Shown one piece after another: positions 1 through 8,896 of a stretch of DNA of 64,000 nt (positions are counted from its first letter, which is position 1; each line of letters starts with the position of its first letter). The stretch is taken from contig NZ_JBLFEP010000002.1 in the NCBI RefSeq assembly GCF_047345415.1, forward strand, positions 744,001 to 808,000, given 5' to 3'. Made by a program: the position numbers and the translations under genes. This DNA is from Maribacter_C sp947494565 (GTDB lineage Bacteria; Bacteroidota; Bacteroidia; Flavobacteriales; Flavobacteriaceae). The notes under the pieces are model-generated. The model was not told the origin of the DNA and searched no databases. It saw nothing but the letters and a program-made list of their open reading frames with translations.

Positions 1-1
1 C

Positions 2-532
2 ATTATTCGAGACCCTAATGACGGCATTCGTGATGAACGAATTCTGAAAATAGATCATGACGAGTTGGCTTATGGTGGCAAGACCGTGCCCTTAAATCAT
101 TTGGCACGCCTCAAACAACGTGTTGATATTGTAAATGAACTCCATCGACAGAATCGGGGTAAGTTTCAACGATTGATCGTTACCCATGTGGATAGCCGCA
201 GTAAAGGCCAAAATATCGATGTTTTCTTTTATCATCATGAAAAAAGCAAAAACGGAAAGAAGTTGGCGGAAAGCATTCACAAAACGTTTCGCAAAAAGTA
301 TAAAAAATACCAACCCAATAGAACGTACACGGGTACTTTTGGTGATCGAACGGAATTGTATCTCGTGAGAAAAACGCATCCGGCCATGGCATATATTGAA
401 ATTGGTAATATTCGAAACAAAAAGGACCAGAAACGTATTTTAGTTCCTGAAAATCGCCAAGCATTGGCCAAATGGATAAGCGAAGGGGTCATTCTTGACT
501 TTGAGGGGGGCGAAATAGGGCGTATTCGCTAA
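2..532 (+). CDS. N-acetylmuramoyl-L-alanine amidase, C-terminal part (5' end outside window)
   Basis: The reading frame is open from base 2, so the gene starts upstream of the window and about 176 codons are seen. The visible part matches the second half of the Amidase_3 fold. THVDS followed by GQNIDVFFYHH resembles the zinc-binding His strand, usually SIHAN...GVEVYY. AYIEIGNIRN resembles the late catalytic Glu segment. Members of this family hydrolyse the amide bond between MurNAc and the stem peptide in the periplasm. The N-terminal zinc ligands and any signal peptide cannot be checked. Its stop overlaps the stop of the convergent glycosyltransferase gene by 4 bp. Confidence 0.6.
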   Translation: MIRDPNDGIRDERILKIDHDELAYGGKTVPLNHLARLKQRVDIVNELHRQNRGKFQRLIVTHVDSRSKGQNIDVFFYHHEKSKNGKKLAESIHKTFRKKYKKYQPNRTYTGTFGDRTELYLVRKTHPAMAYIEIGNIRNKKDQKRILVPENRQALAKWISEGVILDFEGGEIGRIR

Positions 533-1233
533 ATCGTTATTTTTCGCTTGTAATATTCATACAATTCTTCGGGCCCAGCGCCCAAATAGTTTTTCAAGTG
601 GATCATCCCAAAATGGAACTGCAAAGCTACCTCGCCCCGTTCTTCATATCTTCTAGCCGAAGTGATAACATGCCTTGGCAAGATTTTGAAATCAGTGAGG
701 TTGTAGAGTCTATCTGTAAATTCGTTGTCCTCATAGACCAAATAGTCCTCGTTAAAACCACCCGTTTTCTGAAAAAGAGTCTTAGTGATGTAGAGTGATT
801 GATCACCTCCTCTGCAGACTTTGAAATTTAGTTTAGTGAACCAGGCGAAGAATGCCAAAAAACGACTCGAGCTATCGAACTTCATACGAAAGCAGCCCGC
901 CGCATTACCTATTCGTACGGCATTTAAAATAGTCTCGTCAAAATTTTTCGGGGGTAACGTATCTACATGGAGAAAATACAGGGTGTTTCCCCTTGCCAGT
1001 TTCGAACCTATATTCATTTGTTTGGCCCTACCTTTCGATGATCGCACCACTTGAACTCCTAAACGAGAGGCGATAGCGACGGTGGCATCAGAACTGCCCC
1101 CGTCAACAACGATAATCTCTTCAATATTGGCCGGAGTACTGTTTTTTACCAGAAATTCGAGAACCGCACCAATACAGTTTTCCTCGTTTAGAACGGGGAT
1201 GATAATGCTTATTCGGGGGTTCTGGGTCATCAT
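529..1233 (-). CDS. TIGR04283-type glycosyltransferase (arsenosugar cluster)
   Basis: This is a family 2 (GT-A) glycosyltransferase of 234 aa. The N-terminal strand ISIIIPVLNEE is followed by VVDGGSSD and the DXD-like HVDT near residue 95. GGDQSLYITKTLF and GGFNEDYLVYED match the TIGR04283 subfamily, which sits in arsenosugar and rSAM/selenodomain loci. It is the last gene of the minus-strand operon, 10 bp after arsM. By genomic association it may attach a sugar moiety during arsenosugar or arsenolipid synthesis; the substrate is not shown by the sequence. The start could be either of the first two Met codons. Confidence 0.75.
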   Translation of the reverse strand: MMTQNPRISIIIPVLNEENCIGAVLEFLVKNSTPANIEEIIVVDGGSSDATVAIASRLGVQVVRSSKGRAKQMNIGSKLARGNTLYFLHVDTLPPKNFDETILNAVRIGNAAGCFRMKFDSSSRFLAFFAWFTKLNFKVCRGGDQSLYITKTLFQKTGGFNEDYLVYEDNEFTDRLYNLTDFKILPRHVITSARRYEERGEVALQFHFGMIHLKNYLGAGPEELYEYYKRKITI

Positions 1234-1243
1234 TCAAAATAGC

Positions 1244-2209
1244 TTAGCAGCAACCACCGCCATTATAATGCCATGTGCTTTCGCTAATATGTATCTCATT
1301 GCTGGCTTCAGCTAAAGCTGCTGCAGTTTTGTCACAGACGGCAAGCGGTTGGTTTTGCATGAGCACATGCCCTTTCTTATCATCAAAATAGTCCTCATCA
1401 CCATAGTAAATAGCGGTCTTACCAGTGAACATACAAGGCCCGTCTTCGGGCATCGGATCTTTAATGGCAGCGATTTCTATTGATTCGATAAACACAAGTT
1501 CGTCCGTTGGGTAGTGATTTGGCGATAACACACGATATGATTTTCTAGCCCTGATTTCTATAGTGCCAAAACCGGCATCGGTCAGCACCTTAACGTAGTC
1601 TTTTATGGGAATACTACCACTTAGGCAGAGTGCGCGTAGGCGGTCATCATTGCGCAAGGTCTCGTTCATCGGTTGTTCACAGGTGGGATCGCTCATCACC
1701 AGTCGTCCATGGGGTTTTAACACCCTGTACATTTCTGCTACTGCCTTTTTAAGATCTTCCATTTTGAAAATGTTGAAAAGACAGTTTTGGGCCGCTACAT
1801 CAATGCTTTCGCTTTCTACCGGAAGGTTCAGCGCATCGCCTTTTACCAAGTGTACAAACTCACTTTTGAACCAATCGTTTTCGACTTCGGCAATTTTGAA
1901 ATTTTCACGGGAAGCTTCGAGCATTTCGTCTACGACATCAACGCCGATAACGCCTCCTTTCTGTCGTGAGAAGTACGAGAATTGTAACAGCTCCATTCCT
2001 CCTCCAACCCCTACATACAAAACTTTAGGGTTGTTGATGAGGTCTTGGGCCGATACCGTACTACCGCAGCCATAGTTCATCTCTTGCATGATCTTGGGAA
2101 TGGATAGCCCGGGAAATTGCCAGATTGGATTGGTGGTGCAGCATAATCCAACATCGGGGGTCAATGCGGCTTCTTTGTATAAATCGTTCGTTGCTTCTAG
2201 ATAACTCAT
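1244..2209 (-). CDS. arsM: Arsenite S-adenosylmethionine methyltransferase ArsM (arsenosugar type)
   Basis: This 321-aa Rossmann methyltransferase has the SAM-binding segment LYVGVGGGMELL near residue 65 and an acidic strand end in VIGVDVVDEML. Cysteines typical of ArsM are present: GLCCTT near the N-terminus, AQNCLFNIF, ALCLSGS, and a C-terminal GGGCC. ArsM methylates As(III), the first step toward arsenosugars. The gene lies between the purine nucleoside phosphorylase and the TIGR04283 transferase. It ends TGC TGC TAA, so the terminal Cys pair is encoded normally and there is no selenocysteine. The usual radical SAM partner ArsS is not next to it. Confidence 0.85.
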   Translation of the reverse strand: MSYLEATNDLYKEAALTPDVGLCCTTNPIWQFPGLSIPKIMQEMNYGCGSTVSAQDLINNPKVLYVGVGGGMELLQFSYFSRQKGGVIGVDVVDEMLEASRENFKIAEVENDWFKSEFVHLVKGDALNLPVESESIDVAAQNCLFNIFKMEDLKKAVAEMYRVLKPHGRLVMSDPTCEQPMNETLRNDDRLRALCLSGSIPIKDYVKVLTDAGFGTIEIRARKSYRVLSPNHYPTDELVFIESIEIAAIKDPMPEDGPCMFTGKTAIYYGDEDYFDDKKGHVLMQNQPLAVCDKTAAALAEASNEIHISESTWHYNGGGCC

Positions 2210-2284
2210 AATTTTAATGTAATTCGTATAAGTAGTGATATATGTTGCTTGAACATGACATCGCTTCCTACATCGGCATATTAG

Positions 2285-3106
2285 TTATATTTCTTTGATC
2301 AATTCCCTGAATAATTTGACCATTTTCGGTTCAGTATTTTCGGCAATCTCTATAATTTCTTGAATGTCAACCGGTTGTAGGTTGTCTGGATCGCATTCGT
2401 CCGTCAAAACCGAAACGGCTACAATGGGTAGTCGTAAATGATTGGCGACAATTACTTCTGGTACCGTACTCATTCCGACAGCATCGGCACCGATTATCTT
2501 CAACATGCGGTACTCGGCCCTTGTTTCCAACTGGGGTCCGACTACAGAGGCATACACCCCTTTTCGCAATGTAATGTGCTCTCTGCTGGCAATTTCTAGA
2601 AGTTTTGACCGCATTTCGCCATCATAAGGCTCCAGCATATCAACAAACCGATCACCGAATTGTGCCACATTTTTAAAGGCTAAGGGTGAGCTTCCTTGCA
2701 GATTGATATGATCTTCGATGAGCATCATATCTCCTTTTTTATAATCGAGATTGATGGCACCGGCGGCATTTGAGATAAATAATTTTTTGATGCCCAGTTG
2801 GTGCATGACCCGAATGGGGTAGGTGACATCCATGAGGTCATAGCCCTCGTACAAATGGAATCTACCCTGCATAACGACCACTTTCTTTCCTTCGAAATCA
2901 CCATAGATGAGCTTTCCGGAATGGAACTCGACAGTCGCCAATGGAAAAAATGGAATGTGATTGTAGTGAGCGACGATAGGATTTTGAATTTCATCGGCCA
3001 ATTTTCCTAATCCTGTACCGAGGACAATACCGATTTCAGGCTTGTCAAATCCTTTGTCGGTCAGGTAGGCGGTTGATTCTTGCAGTTGTTTTTCTGTCAA
3101 TCTCAT
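2285..3106 (-). CDS. Purine nucleoside phosphorylase, type I trimeric
   Basis: The 273-aa product begins its core with GIVLGTGLGKL (phosphate loop) and contains ISNAAGAIN and GPQLETRAEYRML, followed by GMSTVPEV. These are hallmarks of the trimeric inosine/guanosine phosphorylases. It catalyses phosphorolysis of purine nucleosides to base and ribose 1-phosphate in the cytosol. Its start overlaps the upstream TIGR04282 gene by 4 bp, so the two are probably translationally coupled. In arsenosugar loci it may process an adenosyl or ribosyl intermediate after the ArsS step; that role is inference from context. Confidence 0.9.
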   Translation of the reverse strand: MRLTEKQLQESTAYLTDKGFDKPEIGIVLGTGLGKLADEIQNPIVAHYNHIPFFPLATVEFHSGKLIYGDFEGKKVVVMQGRFHLYEGYDLMDVTYPIRVMHQLGIKKLFISNAAGAINLDYKKGDMMLIEDHINLQGSSPLAFKNVAQFGDRFVDMLEPYDGEMRSKLLEIASREHITLRKGVYASVVGPQLETRAEYRMLKIIGADAVGMSTVPEVIVANHLRLPIVAVSVLTDECDPDNLQPVDIQEIIEIAENTEPKMVKLFRELIKEI

Positions 3107-3774
3107 ATCGTATCTAAATAAGGTTGAAATGCTTTGATGTCTTTGATATCCTCATAAAGATCGATATCATTTCTGGTTTCCAATAAGTGAATTTTTTTAT
3201 CGTGGAGGTCGGTAAGGGTATCTTTGAGCACAGTGTCCGTACCCCAAGCTTTCTCTTGAAAGACCCCCTTTGTAAACGTGGTCATGCCCAGTAAATAATA
3301 TCCTCCATCTTGGGCCGGACCAATAACCGTATCTTCCGTGGACAGGGCCTTGAAGGCCTGGTCGATGTCCGTGGTAGTAAGGTCGTACATATCGCTTCCA
3401 ATGATGATAATACGCTCAAAACCATTTGCGAAACCTTCTTGGAAGGCCAGCGCCATTCGCGCACCCAAATCGGCACCCTGCTGTAACTTTTTGGTGAAAA
3501 TGCCGGCATCCCAAATATCCTTTTCCCAAATCTCTTCTGAGTACCAAACTTGTTTTGCCGCTTTTACGTCTTTTGTTACCACTACCGTATGCTGCAATAG
3601 AAAATTGTAGATATCCAATGCTTTTTGATTACCGATAGTGGCGGCCAAACGGGTTTTGCATTTGCCTAATTCCGGATTTCTCGTAAAGATCAAGAGTAGA
3701 TTTTTTGAGTCTTTGTCGTCGCGATCTACGACCACCTGCTCTTTCTTCTTATCGTTTTGGGGGATGCTGCTCAT
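3103..3774 (-). CDS. TIGR04282-type transferase (arsenosugar cluster)
   Basis: The 223-aa protein has LLIFTRNPELGKCKTRLA at the N-terminus, IIIGSDMYDLT in the middle and GPAQDGGYYLLGM after that. This is the nucleotidyltransferase-like fold of TIGR04282, formerly rSAM/selenodomain-associated transferase 1. The family is routinely found with ArsM, ArsS and TIGR04283. The exact reaction has not been established from sequence. It overlaps the PNP gene by 4 bp and follows the rhodanese gene by 35 bp in the same minus-strand operon. Confidence 0.8.
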   Translation of the reverse strand: MSSIPQNDKKKEQVVVDRDDKDSKNLLLIFTRNPELGKCKTRLAATIGNQKALDIYNFLLQHTVVVTKDVKAAKQVWYSEEIWEKDIWDAGIFTKKLQQGADLGARMALAFQEGFANGFERIIIIGSDMYDLTTTDIDQAFKALSTEDTVIGPAQDGGYYLLGMTTFTKGVFQEKAWGTDTVLKDTLTDLHDKKIHLLETRNDIDLYEDIKDIKAFQPYLDTI

Positions 3775-3809
3775 TTTACGGGATAATTTGACTTAGGGAA
3801 AAAACGGAT

Positions 3810-4316
3810 TTAATGTATCTTTTTGGTATCGTATACTTTGATGCCGTTATTTAAGAGTTTTCCCCATTGTTTATTGAAGGTGTGTACACTGTCGGTTTCC
3901 GAATTATTTCGATAGACTGGCTTTCCTTGGTTTTTCCATTCAAAGATTCCGCCATACAGATTTTCGACATTGGTAAAACCTGCTTTTTGAAGCTTTTCAC
4001 CAATGTCTTCGGATCTTACCCCTATAGAGCAATACACGACTATGGGCGCGTTCTTATCCGAAATCTTAGCTATAATAGTGTCTTCTTGAAAATCTTTGTA
4101 CCCCACCCAAATGGCGTTTTTAAGATGGCTGATCTCGTATTCTTCTCGTTTACGGGTATCTAAAAACACCTTATCTGATTTTTCCTGTAGTTCATTTACG
4201 TAAATATAAGGTACGCTGCCTGAGTTCAGTTGTTTTAAAGTTCGCTCCAGCTTTTTTTGTCCAGCTGCCGAAAGCACAAAAGTGAACGTAACACATATTG
4301 CGAAAAAAAATCTCAT
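3810..4316 (-). CDS. Exported rhodanese-like domain protein
   Basis: The 168-aa product starts with a hydrophobic signal peptide, with FTFVLSAAGQ as a likely cleavage region, then one rhodanese domain. FLDTRKREEYEISHL is the N-terminal CH2A-like motif. VVYCSIGVRS is the active loop with the catalytic Cys, followed by GGIFEWKNQG. It could carry persulfide or bind oxyanions in the periplasm. It is the first gene of the arsenosugar-type operon, divergent from the GH32 gene across about 80 bp that must hold both promoters. Confidence 0.8.
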   Translation of the reverse strand: MRFFFAICVTFTFVLSAAGQKKLERTLKQLNSGSVPYIYVNELQEKSDKVFLDTRKREEYEISHLKNAIWVGYKDFQEDTIIAKISDKNAPIVVYCSIGVRSEDIGEKLQKAGFTNVENLYGGIFEWKNQGKPVYRNNSETDSVHTFNKQWGKLLNNGIKVYDTKKIH

Positions 4317-4395
4317 CTTATTTCTGTAATGATAGGTGCAAAGATACTATTTTAGACAGGTCTTCTTAAAGAGAAGGATACGCGATACCTTAAAA

Positions 4396-5997
4396 ATGAT
4401 GAACATTTCAAAAATACTACGAGCCCTTCTGTTGCTGCTAGTTCTTGCATCGTGCAAAGAAAATAAGAAGACGGAAATTAGTACAACTGAGAAAAGTATG
4501 TCGGACTATTATACGGAAACTTACCGTCCTCAATTTCACTTTACGCCGGAGGAGAAATGGATGAACGATCCGAATGGTATGGTGTATCATAAAGGCGTCT
4601 ATCACCTGTTTTATCAATATTACCCAGATGATATCGTTTGGGGTCCTATGCATTGGGGACATGCTACCAGTGAAGATTTAGTGCATTGGCAACACAAGCC
4701 GATCGCTCTTTTTCCGGACAAACACGGATTGATATTTTCCGGGAGTGCCGTGGTCGATTTTAACAATACTTCCGGGTTCGGCACAACAGACAATCCGCCA
4801 TTGGTTGCCATTTTCACCTACCATTTGATGGAAGGGGAGAAAGCGGGGAGAACTGATTTTCAAACCCAGGGCATCGCATACAGTTTGGATAACGGCGCTA
4901 CTTGGACAAAATACGAAGAGAATCCGGTGATTGGGAATCCTGGAATCAAGGATTTTCGAGATCCGAAGGTTTTTTGGGATGCTGAAAACGACCAATGGAT
5001 GATGAGCTTGGTCGCCGGTGATCATTTGCAACTCTGGGCATCGGAGGATCTAAAGAATTGGTCGAAACGCAGTGAATTCGGAAAAGACAAAGGCGCACAC
5101 GGTGGCGTATGGGAGTGTCCGGATCTCTTTCCTTTGAAAGTCGCGGGTAGCGAAGAAGAAAAATGGGTGTTGCTCATCAGTATCAACCCCGGAGCGCCAA
5201 ACGGAGGCAGTGGGACGCAATATTTCATCGGCGATTTTGATGGTAGCCAATTTACCACCGAACAGACCGAGGTCAAGTGGATCGACTGGGGAACTGACAA
5301 TTACGCGGGGGTAACCTACAATGTGCTTCCTAAAGGGTTTTATGGCGAAACCTATACGAATGATCCCGGACAAGACCGGATTTTTATCGGTTGGATGAGC
5401 AACTGGACCTATGCTCGTGATACTCCTACGGAGACTTGGCGTAGTGCCATGACGGTGCCGAGAAAACTAACGTTGAGAAAAGTAGGTCAGGGGTATGATC
5501 TGTTCAACTATCCCATTGCCGATTTAGATACGATTATCGACGCAGTGGCACCATCGGACATCATAATCGAGGCAGAAAAAGGAAAGGATTTCAAGTTTGA
5601 TCAACTCAATCAAGCGGAGGTAAAATTCAAAACGACCAAAGGTGATCTCTCATTTGGTTTTCAAAATGACCTGAAAGAAACACTTCTGTTGACGTTCGAT
5701 ACAGACGAAAACCTATTTTCTTTAGATAGAAGTACCTCTGGAGAAGTCGATTTTCAGGAAGATTTTGGTAAGGGAATTCAAAAAATGCCCGTACCTGATT
5801 TGCCGAATGGTGAGTTTGAAGTGCGCATCCTGTTGGATGCCTCATCTATAGAAGTATTTCTAAATAAAGGCCAATATGTGATGACCGCACAGCTCTTTCC
5901 GAGAGAAAATTACGATACACTTCACGTAGAGAATACCTCGAATGTATCGATGAAGCTTGGCGATTTTGCGATAAGCCCAGTTAACCGTATTTGGTAG
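4396..5997 (+). CDS. GH32 fructan hydrolase (levanase/invertase type), lipoprotein
   Basis: The start at 4396 is chosen because it gives a clean lipoprotein signal (LLLLLVLASC); an upstream in-frame GTG at 4336 would add 20 charged residues. Three GH32 motifs are intact: WMNDPNG near residue 54 (nucleophile Asp), FRDP near 185 (transition-state stabiliser) and ECPD near 239 (acid/base Glu). A C-terminal beta-sandwich follows. The enzyme should release fructose from beta-fructans or sucrose at the cell surface. No SusC/SusD pair or fructokinase is next to it, so it stands alone. Its stop directly abuts the convergent stop of the next gene. Confidence 0.9.
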   Translation: MMNISKILRALLLLLVLASCKENKKTEISTTEKSMSDYYTETYRPQFHFTPEEKWMNDPNGMVYHKGVYHLFYQYYPDDIVWGPMHWGHATSEDLVHWQHKPIALFPDKHGLIFSGSAVVDFNNTSGFGTTDNPPLVAIFTYHLMEGEKAGRTDFQTQGIAYSLDNGATWTKYEENPVIGNPGIKDFRDPKVFWDAENDQWMMSLVAGDHLQLWASEDLKNWSKRSEFGKDKGAHGGVWECPDLFPLKVAGSEEEKWVLLISINPGAPNGGSGTQYFIGDFDGSQFTTEQTEVKWIDWGTDNYAGVTYNVLPKGFYGETYTNDPGQDRIFIGWMSNWTYARDTPTETWRSAMTVPRKLTLRKVGQGYDLFNYPIADLDTIIDAVAPSDIIIEAEKGKDFKFDQLNQAEVKFKTTKGDLSFGFQNDLKETLLLTFDTDENLFSLDRSTSGEVDFQEDFGKGIQKMPVPDLPNGEFEVRILLDASSIEVFLNKGQYVMTAQLFPRENYDTLHVENTSNVSMKLGDFAISPVNRIW

Positions 5998-7284
5998 TCA
6001 AGGCCCGACCAATTCTTTGGCCAAGGCTTCCAAATCGATACCGATCTGTTCTCTACTGACCAGCACCACCTCTTCCCTTAGGGCTTTGGGTAAGTTCGAA
6101 TACCCTTCTTTGGCTCCGAGAATCATTCCCGCGACCGCCGCAACGGTATCATTATCACGCCCGTAGTTGACAATGAATTGCATGGTTTTATCAAAATCAC
6201 CTTCCCCGAACTGGAGTCCGGTAATCAAAATTTGCCAAATCTCGCCGGCATGAAAAGCAATACCTTTTTTATCTTTTTCAAGTAATTGGTACACCATCTC
6301 TTGACGCACCCATTCTTTTTGGGTTCCGGGAAACTCTTCCGGACGTCTAAAAACCAAGGTGTCTTTAGCTACTAAAGAATCAATGAGAACCAAATTTTTG
6401 ATGCGAAGTACATTTTTTACCGAAGCATCGGCCGTGGCATGTGAAATTCTACCCACCAACCTGCTGTCCTGATAACCATAAGGATCGATAAAGGTCGCGG
6501 TATTGATAATGGAATCCATATTTTGGGTACGCATTGCCATTTGTGTCATCGCGGCAACCAGTGCCGAAATATCCTTGGCATAACCCAAATCGAATAAGGT
6601 GTGATCGTAAGCCATGGTGTACGCTTCTTCAGGATTCGGTGCTACCAATCCGAACATGGGGGTGTATAATTGTCCTGCACATGACATTTCACCGCCATAA
6701 AATCTATTTTGCGCCCTCTGGTAGGCTTCCGCACTTTCTTGATACGCTAAAGTGACGCGAGCCCATTCTTTTATCCAATCGATTTTTTCATTTTGATCGT
6801 CCAACAAATCAGGATTCGTCCGTATTCTAGAATCTGATAGGCCTGCAGCCAATTCGCCATAATAGCTGGAAATAAATTTCGCGAAAAGTTCAGGATTCAA
6901 GGCGTCGCCATGGGCCGAGAAGTATTTCACCATAGCATATTTCCACCGGGTATCGTCTGTAGTGGCACCGGGCAAAAGATTGTGTTCCCATGTGCCTTCC
7001 GGTGATTGCTCGCGTACGGCAGGTGTTAGCCCTGTGATGTATTGATACTTCAATTGAATATCATTGCGATGCCACATTTCGGTAGAGGCACCCATGGCAT
7101 CACCGATTGCAGAGCCAACAAGAGCACCCAGTACTTTGTCATAGCGCTGGTCTTTCGACAAGTCGAAGGTTTCGGACGTGTAGGTGGTTTTTGTCGGACT
7201 ATTGATTTCGATGTTGGTATCGGCCTCTTTACAGCTCAAGAAGAAGGCTAGGAAACTTAAGACAACGAGTTGCATTTTTTTCAT
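5998..7284 (-). CDS. ADP-ribosylglycohydrolase-family lipoprotein
   Basis: The 428-aa product has a lipoprotein signal ending in LAFFLSC, then the ADP-ribosylglycohydrolase fold. GALVGSAIGDAMGASTE is the typical N-terminal helix, TDDTRWKYAM carries the first metal-binding Asp pair, and VNYGRDNDTVAAVAGMI carries the C-terminal metal site. The family removes ADP-ribose from proteins or small molecules in a Mg-dependent reaction. An exported lipidated form implies a periplasmic or surface substrate. Its start overlaps the upstream kinase gene by 4 bp, so they are co-translated. Confidence 0.85.
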   Translation of the reverse strand: MKKMQLVVLSFLAFFLSCKEADTNIEINSPTKTTYTSETFDLSKDQRYDKVLGALVGSAIGDAMGASTEMWHRNDIQLKYQYITGLTPAVREQSPEGTWEHNLLPGATTDDTRWKYAMVKYFSAHGDALNPELFAKFISSYYGELAAGLSDSRIRTNPDLLDDQNEKIDWIKEWARVTLAYQESAEAYQRAQNRFYGGEMSCAGQLYTPMFGLVAPNPEEAYTMAYDHTLFDLGYAKDISALVAAMTQMAMRTQNMDSIINTATFIDPYGYQDSRLVGRISHATADASVKNVLRIKNLVLIDSLVAKDTLVFRRPEEFPGTQKEWVRQEMVYQLLEKDKKGIAFHAGEIWQILITGLQFGEGDFDKTMQFIVNYGRDNDTVAAVAGMILGAKEGYSNLPKALREEVVLVSREQIGIDLEALAKELVGP

Positions 7285-8252
7285 GACAGCACCATTTTTC
7301 GGGCGAGTGTCAAAAGATACTGTTTTTCATCAAGAGTTCGTTCCAAAGGTAGTTGGGCCAGACCAATGATGCGTCGCATAATTTCGATTCCTGCGACTTT
7401 GGCGATCAAGGTCTTTTCGGCCTTGCCTTCGTACGACTCAAAAATGAGGTCGATGTAGCGTTCATCTGCCGTGGCCATGATACAGTGTGCTGTCATAACG
7501 CCTAAATCAAATTCGGCGAAGCCTGAAAAGCCGAATTCAGGATCGATGATGTATAGGTGGTCTTCAGCGGTCATCCAACTACCGGGATAGTAATCGCCAT
7601 GCAACAGGGTATCACCTGACGAGAGGTACTTTTCTCCGATTTCACCAATAATCGATTTGAGGTGTTCGTCCTGTTTGTACCCCATGGAGAGCTCTTGCAA
7701 TCCTTCTTGAATATCATTGAGTTGAAATCCGTTATCCGTTAAAAAGGGGAGCACGAAAATATGTTGGTGATTCAACCTTCGCATCTCCAGATTTTGCGGA
7801 AAATCTTTGGGGACTTTGGTGCGGTGTATGTGACCAATGGCGCTCATGAGTTGCTCCAGAATGACCGGGGCTATTGAGCGGTCCGAATAGAGGTAAGACA
7901 TGTCTTCGCAATCGCCAAGATCTTGTAATAACAAAACATGCTCTTCTTCATCGTACCCTAGTATTTTTGGAAGGTGGGCAGCCAAAGCTTCATTTTGCAA
8001 TACGTTATAGAACTGGTGCTCCACGGCAATCCGATCAACAGGTGCTTCAATTTGTTGGTATTTCTGTACAAAGGGGCGTGACTGTTTGAGAATGAAAGAT
8101 CGTTCGTCCAAGATAATGCGAAGTACGACATTCATATTGCCCTCTCCTGGTTTTTCGACAGCTAAGATGCGTTCATCTGAAGTAATCCAATCTCTGGCGA
8201 CTAGGTAACTGTGCAGTGTTGTTGTAGAAGTGTTGTTGTCTAAATAATTCAA
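7281..8252 (-). CDS. APH-fold kinase resembling S-methyl-5-thioribose kinase
   Basis: The 323-aa cytosolic protein has the aminoglycoside-phosphotransferase fold. EGNMNVVLR and SFILKQSRPF form the glycine loop and the ATP-binding Lys. LLHGDYYPGSW near residue 218 is the catalytic loop, and YIIDPEFGFSG is the metal-binding Asp motif. The DPEF form and overall order resemble MtnK, which phosphorylates methylthioribose in methionine salvage. No other mtn gene is nearby, so the substrate is uncertain. It is the middle gene of a three-gene minus-strand operon. Confidence 0.7.
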   Translation of the reverse strand: MNYLDNNTSTTTLHSYLVARDWITSDERILAVEKPGEGNMNVVLRIILDERSFILKQSRPFVQKYQQIEAPVDRIAVEHQFYNVLQNEALAAHLPKILGYDEEEHVLLLQDLGDCEDMSYLYSDRSIAPVILEQLMSAIGHIHRTKVPKDFPQNLEMRRLNHQHIFVLPFLTDNGFQLNDIQEGLQELSMGYKQDEHLKSIIGEIGEKYLSSGDTLLHGDYYPGSWMTAEDHLYIIDPEFGFSGFAEFDLGVMTAHCIMATADERYIDLIFESYEGKAEKTLIAKVAGIEIMRRIIGLAQLPLERTLDEKQYLLTLARKMVLS

Positions 8253-8262
8253 AATGCGATAT

Positions 8263-8709
8263 TTAATGGTCCAATAATCGGCGATGGTAGTTGATCTGTC
8301 CTAAGTGGTAGGTGAGGTGAGTCGCCAAATGTGTCAAAAAATAACCCGTGGTCATGGTTTTTTTGAATACAGGTATCGGATATTCTTTGTTGAGGTCCTC
8401 TTCCGACAATTCCTCAAGCGTACATTCGATCATGGCCATGGTACCATCGATCTGCATCAACAGTTCCTCTTTAGGTACGTCGCGTAGTGAAAACTCCAAT
8501 TCACGTTGCCGTACATAGCCCGTGTTGCCCAGTTCCGTTCCTATAAAGGCATTTAAATTTCCTAGTAAGTGAAGACATAGGTTGCCTCCGCTATTGCGAA
8601 TACCTTTGTTGGTAGTCCACAGATGATGTTCATGGTGATAGGCTTCGATTTCCCTTTTTAATTTTTGAAGATCCCTTTGGAACAGTGATTTGAGTATCGA
8701 GATATGCAT
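8263..8709 (-). CDS. DinB-like (DUF1572) four-helix protein
   Basis: This 148-aa protein has the spacing of the DinB/YfiT metal-dependent superfamily. GNLCLHLLGNLNAFIG gives the first His region, and THLATHLTYHLGQINYHR gives the C-terminal His pair. Members often bind a divalent metal; some act as thiol transferases, but most are uncharacterised. It is the promoter-proximal gene of the minus-strand set, 10 bp before the MTR-kinase-like gene. No specific function is assigned. Confidence 0.7.
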   Translation of the reverse strand: MHISILKSLFQRDLQKLKREIEAYHHEHHLWTTNKGIRNSGGNLCLHLLGNLNAFIGTELGNTGYVRQRELEFSLRDVPKEELLMQIDGTMAMIECTLEELSEEDLNKEYPIPVFKKTMTTGYFLTHLATHLTYHLGQINYHRRLLDH

Positions 8710-8760
8710 AAACGAAATACGGGTCGTTGTAATTATATGGATTGCATCGCGGAAAATAAT

Positions 8761-8791
8761 AAAAGCCGCGACTAAATATAGCGCGGCTTTT
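8761..8791 (-). terminator. Rho-independent terminator after DUF6747 gene
   Basis: A 10-bp stem (AAAAGCCGCG and CGCGGCTTTT) with an 11-nt spacer is followed on the minus strand by a T-rich stretch. It lies downstream of the 56-aa gene at 8897-9067. Confidence 0.75.
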
Positions 8792-8896
8792 TCAATAAAT
8801 ACATATGGGCACGATCAAAAATGTAAATGATGCCAACAAGGTGTCAACATGCAAGTTTCCATGTTTAGAAACCTTATATTCTTTTTAACTGTTAAG

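Noticed and set aside
1244..1260. Possible selenocysteine at the ArsM C-terminus
   Set aside because: The older family name mentions a selenodomain, but the codons are TGC TGC TAA, so the terminal pair is ordinary Cys.
8842..8848. A TGTCAAC copy outside the island
   Set aside because: It is single, 480 bp outside attL, and has no neighbours at the regular spacing; likely chance.
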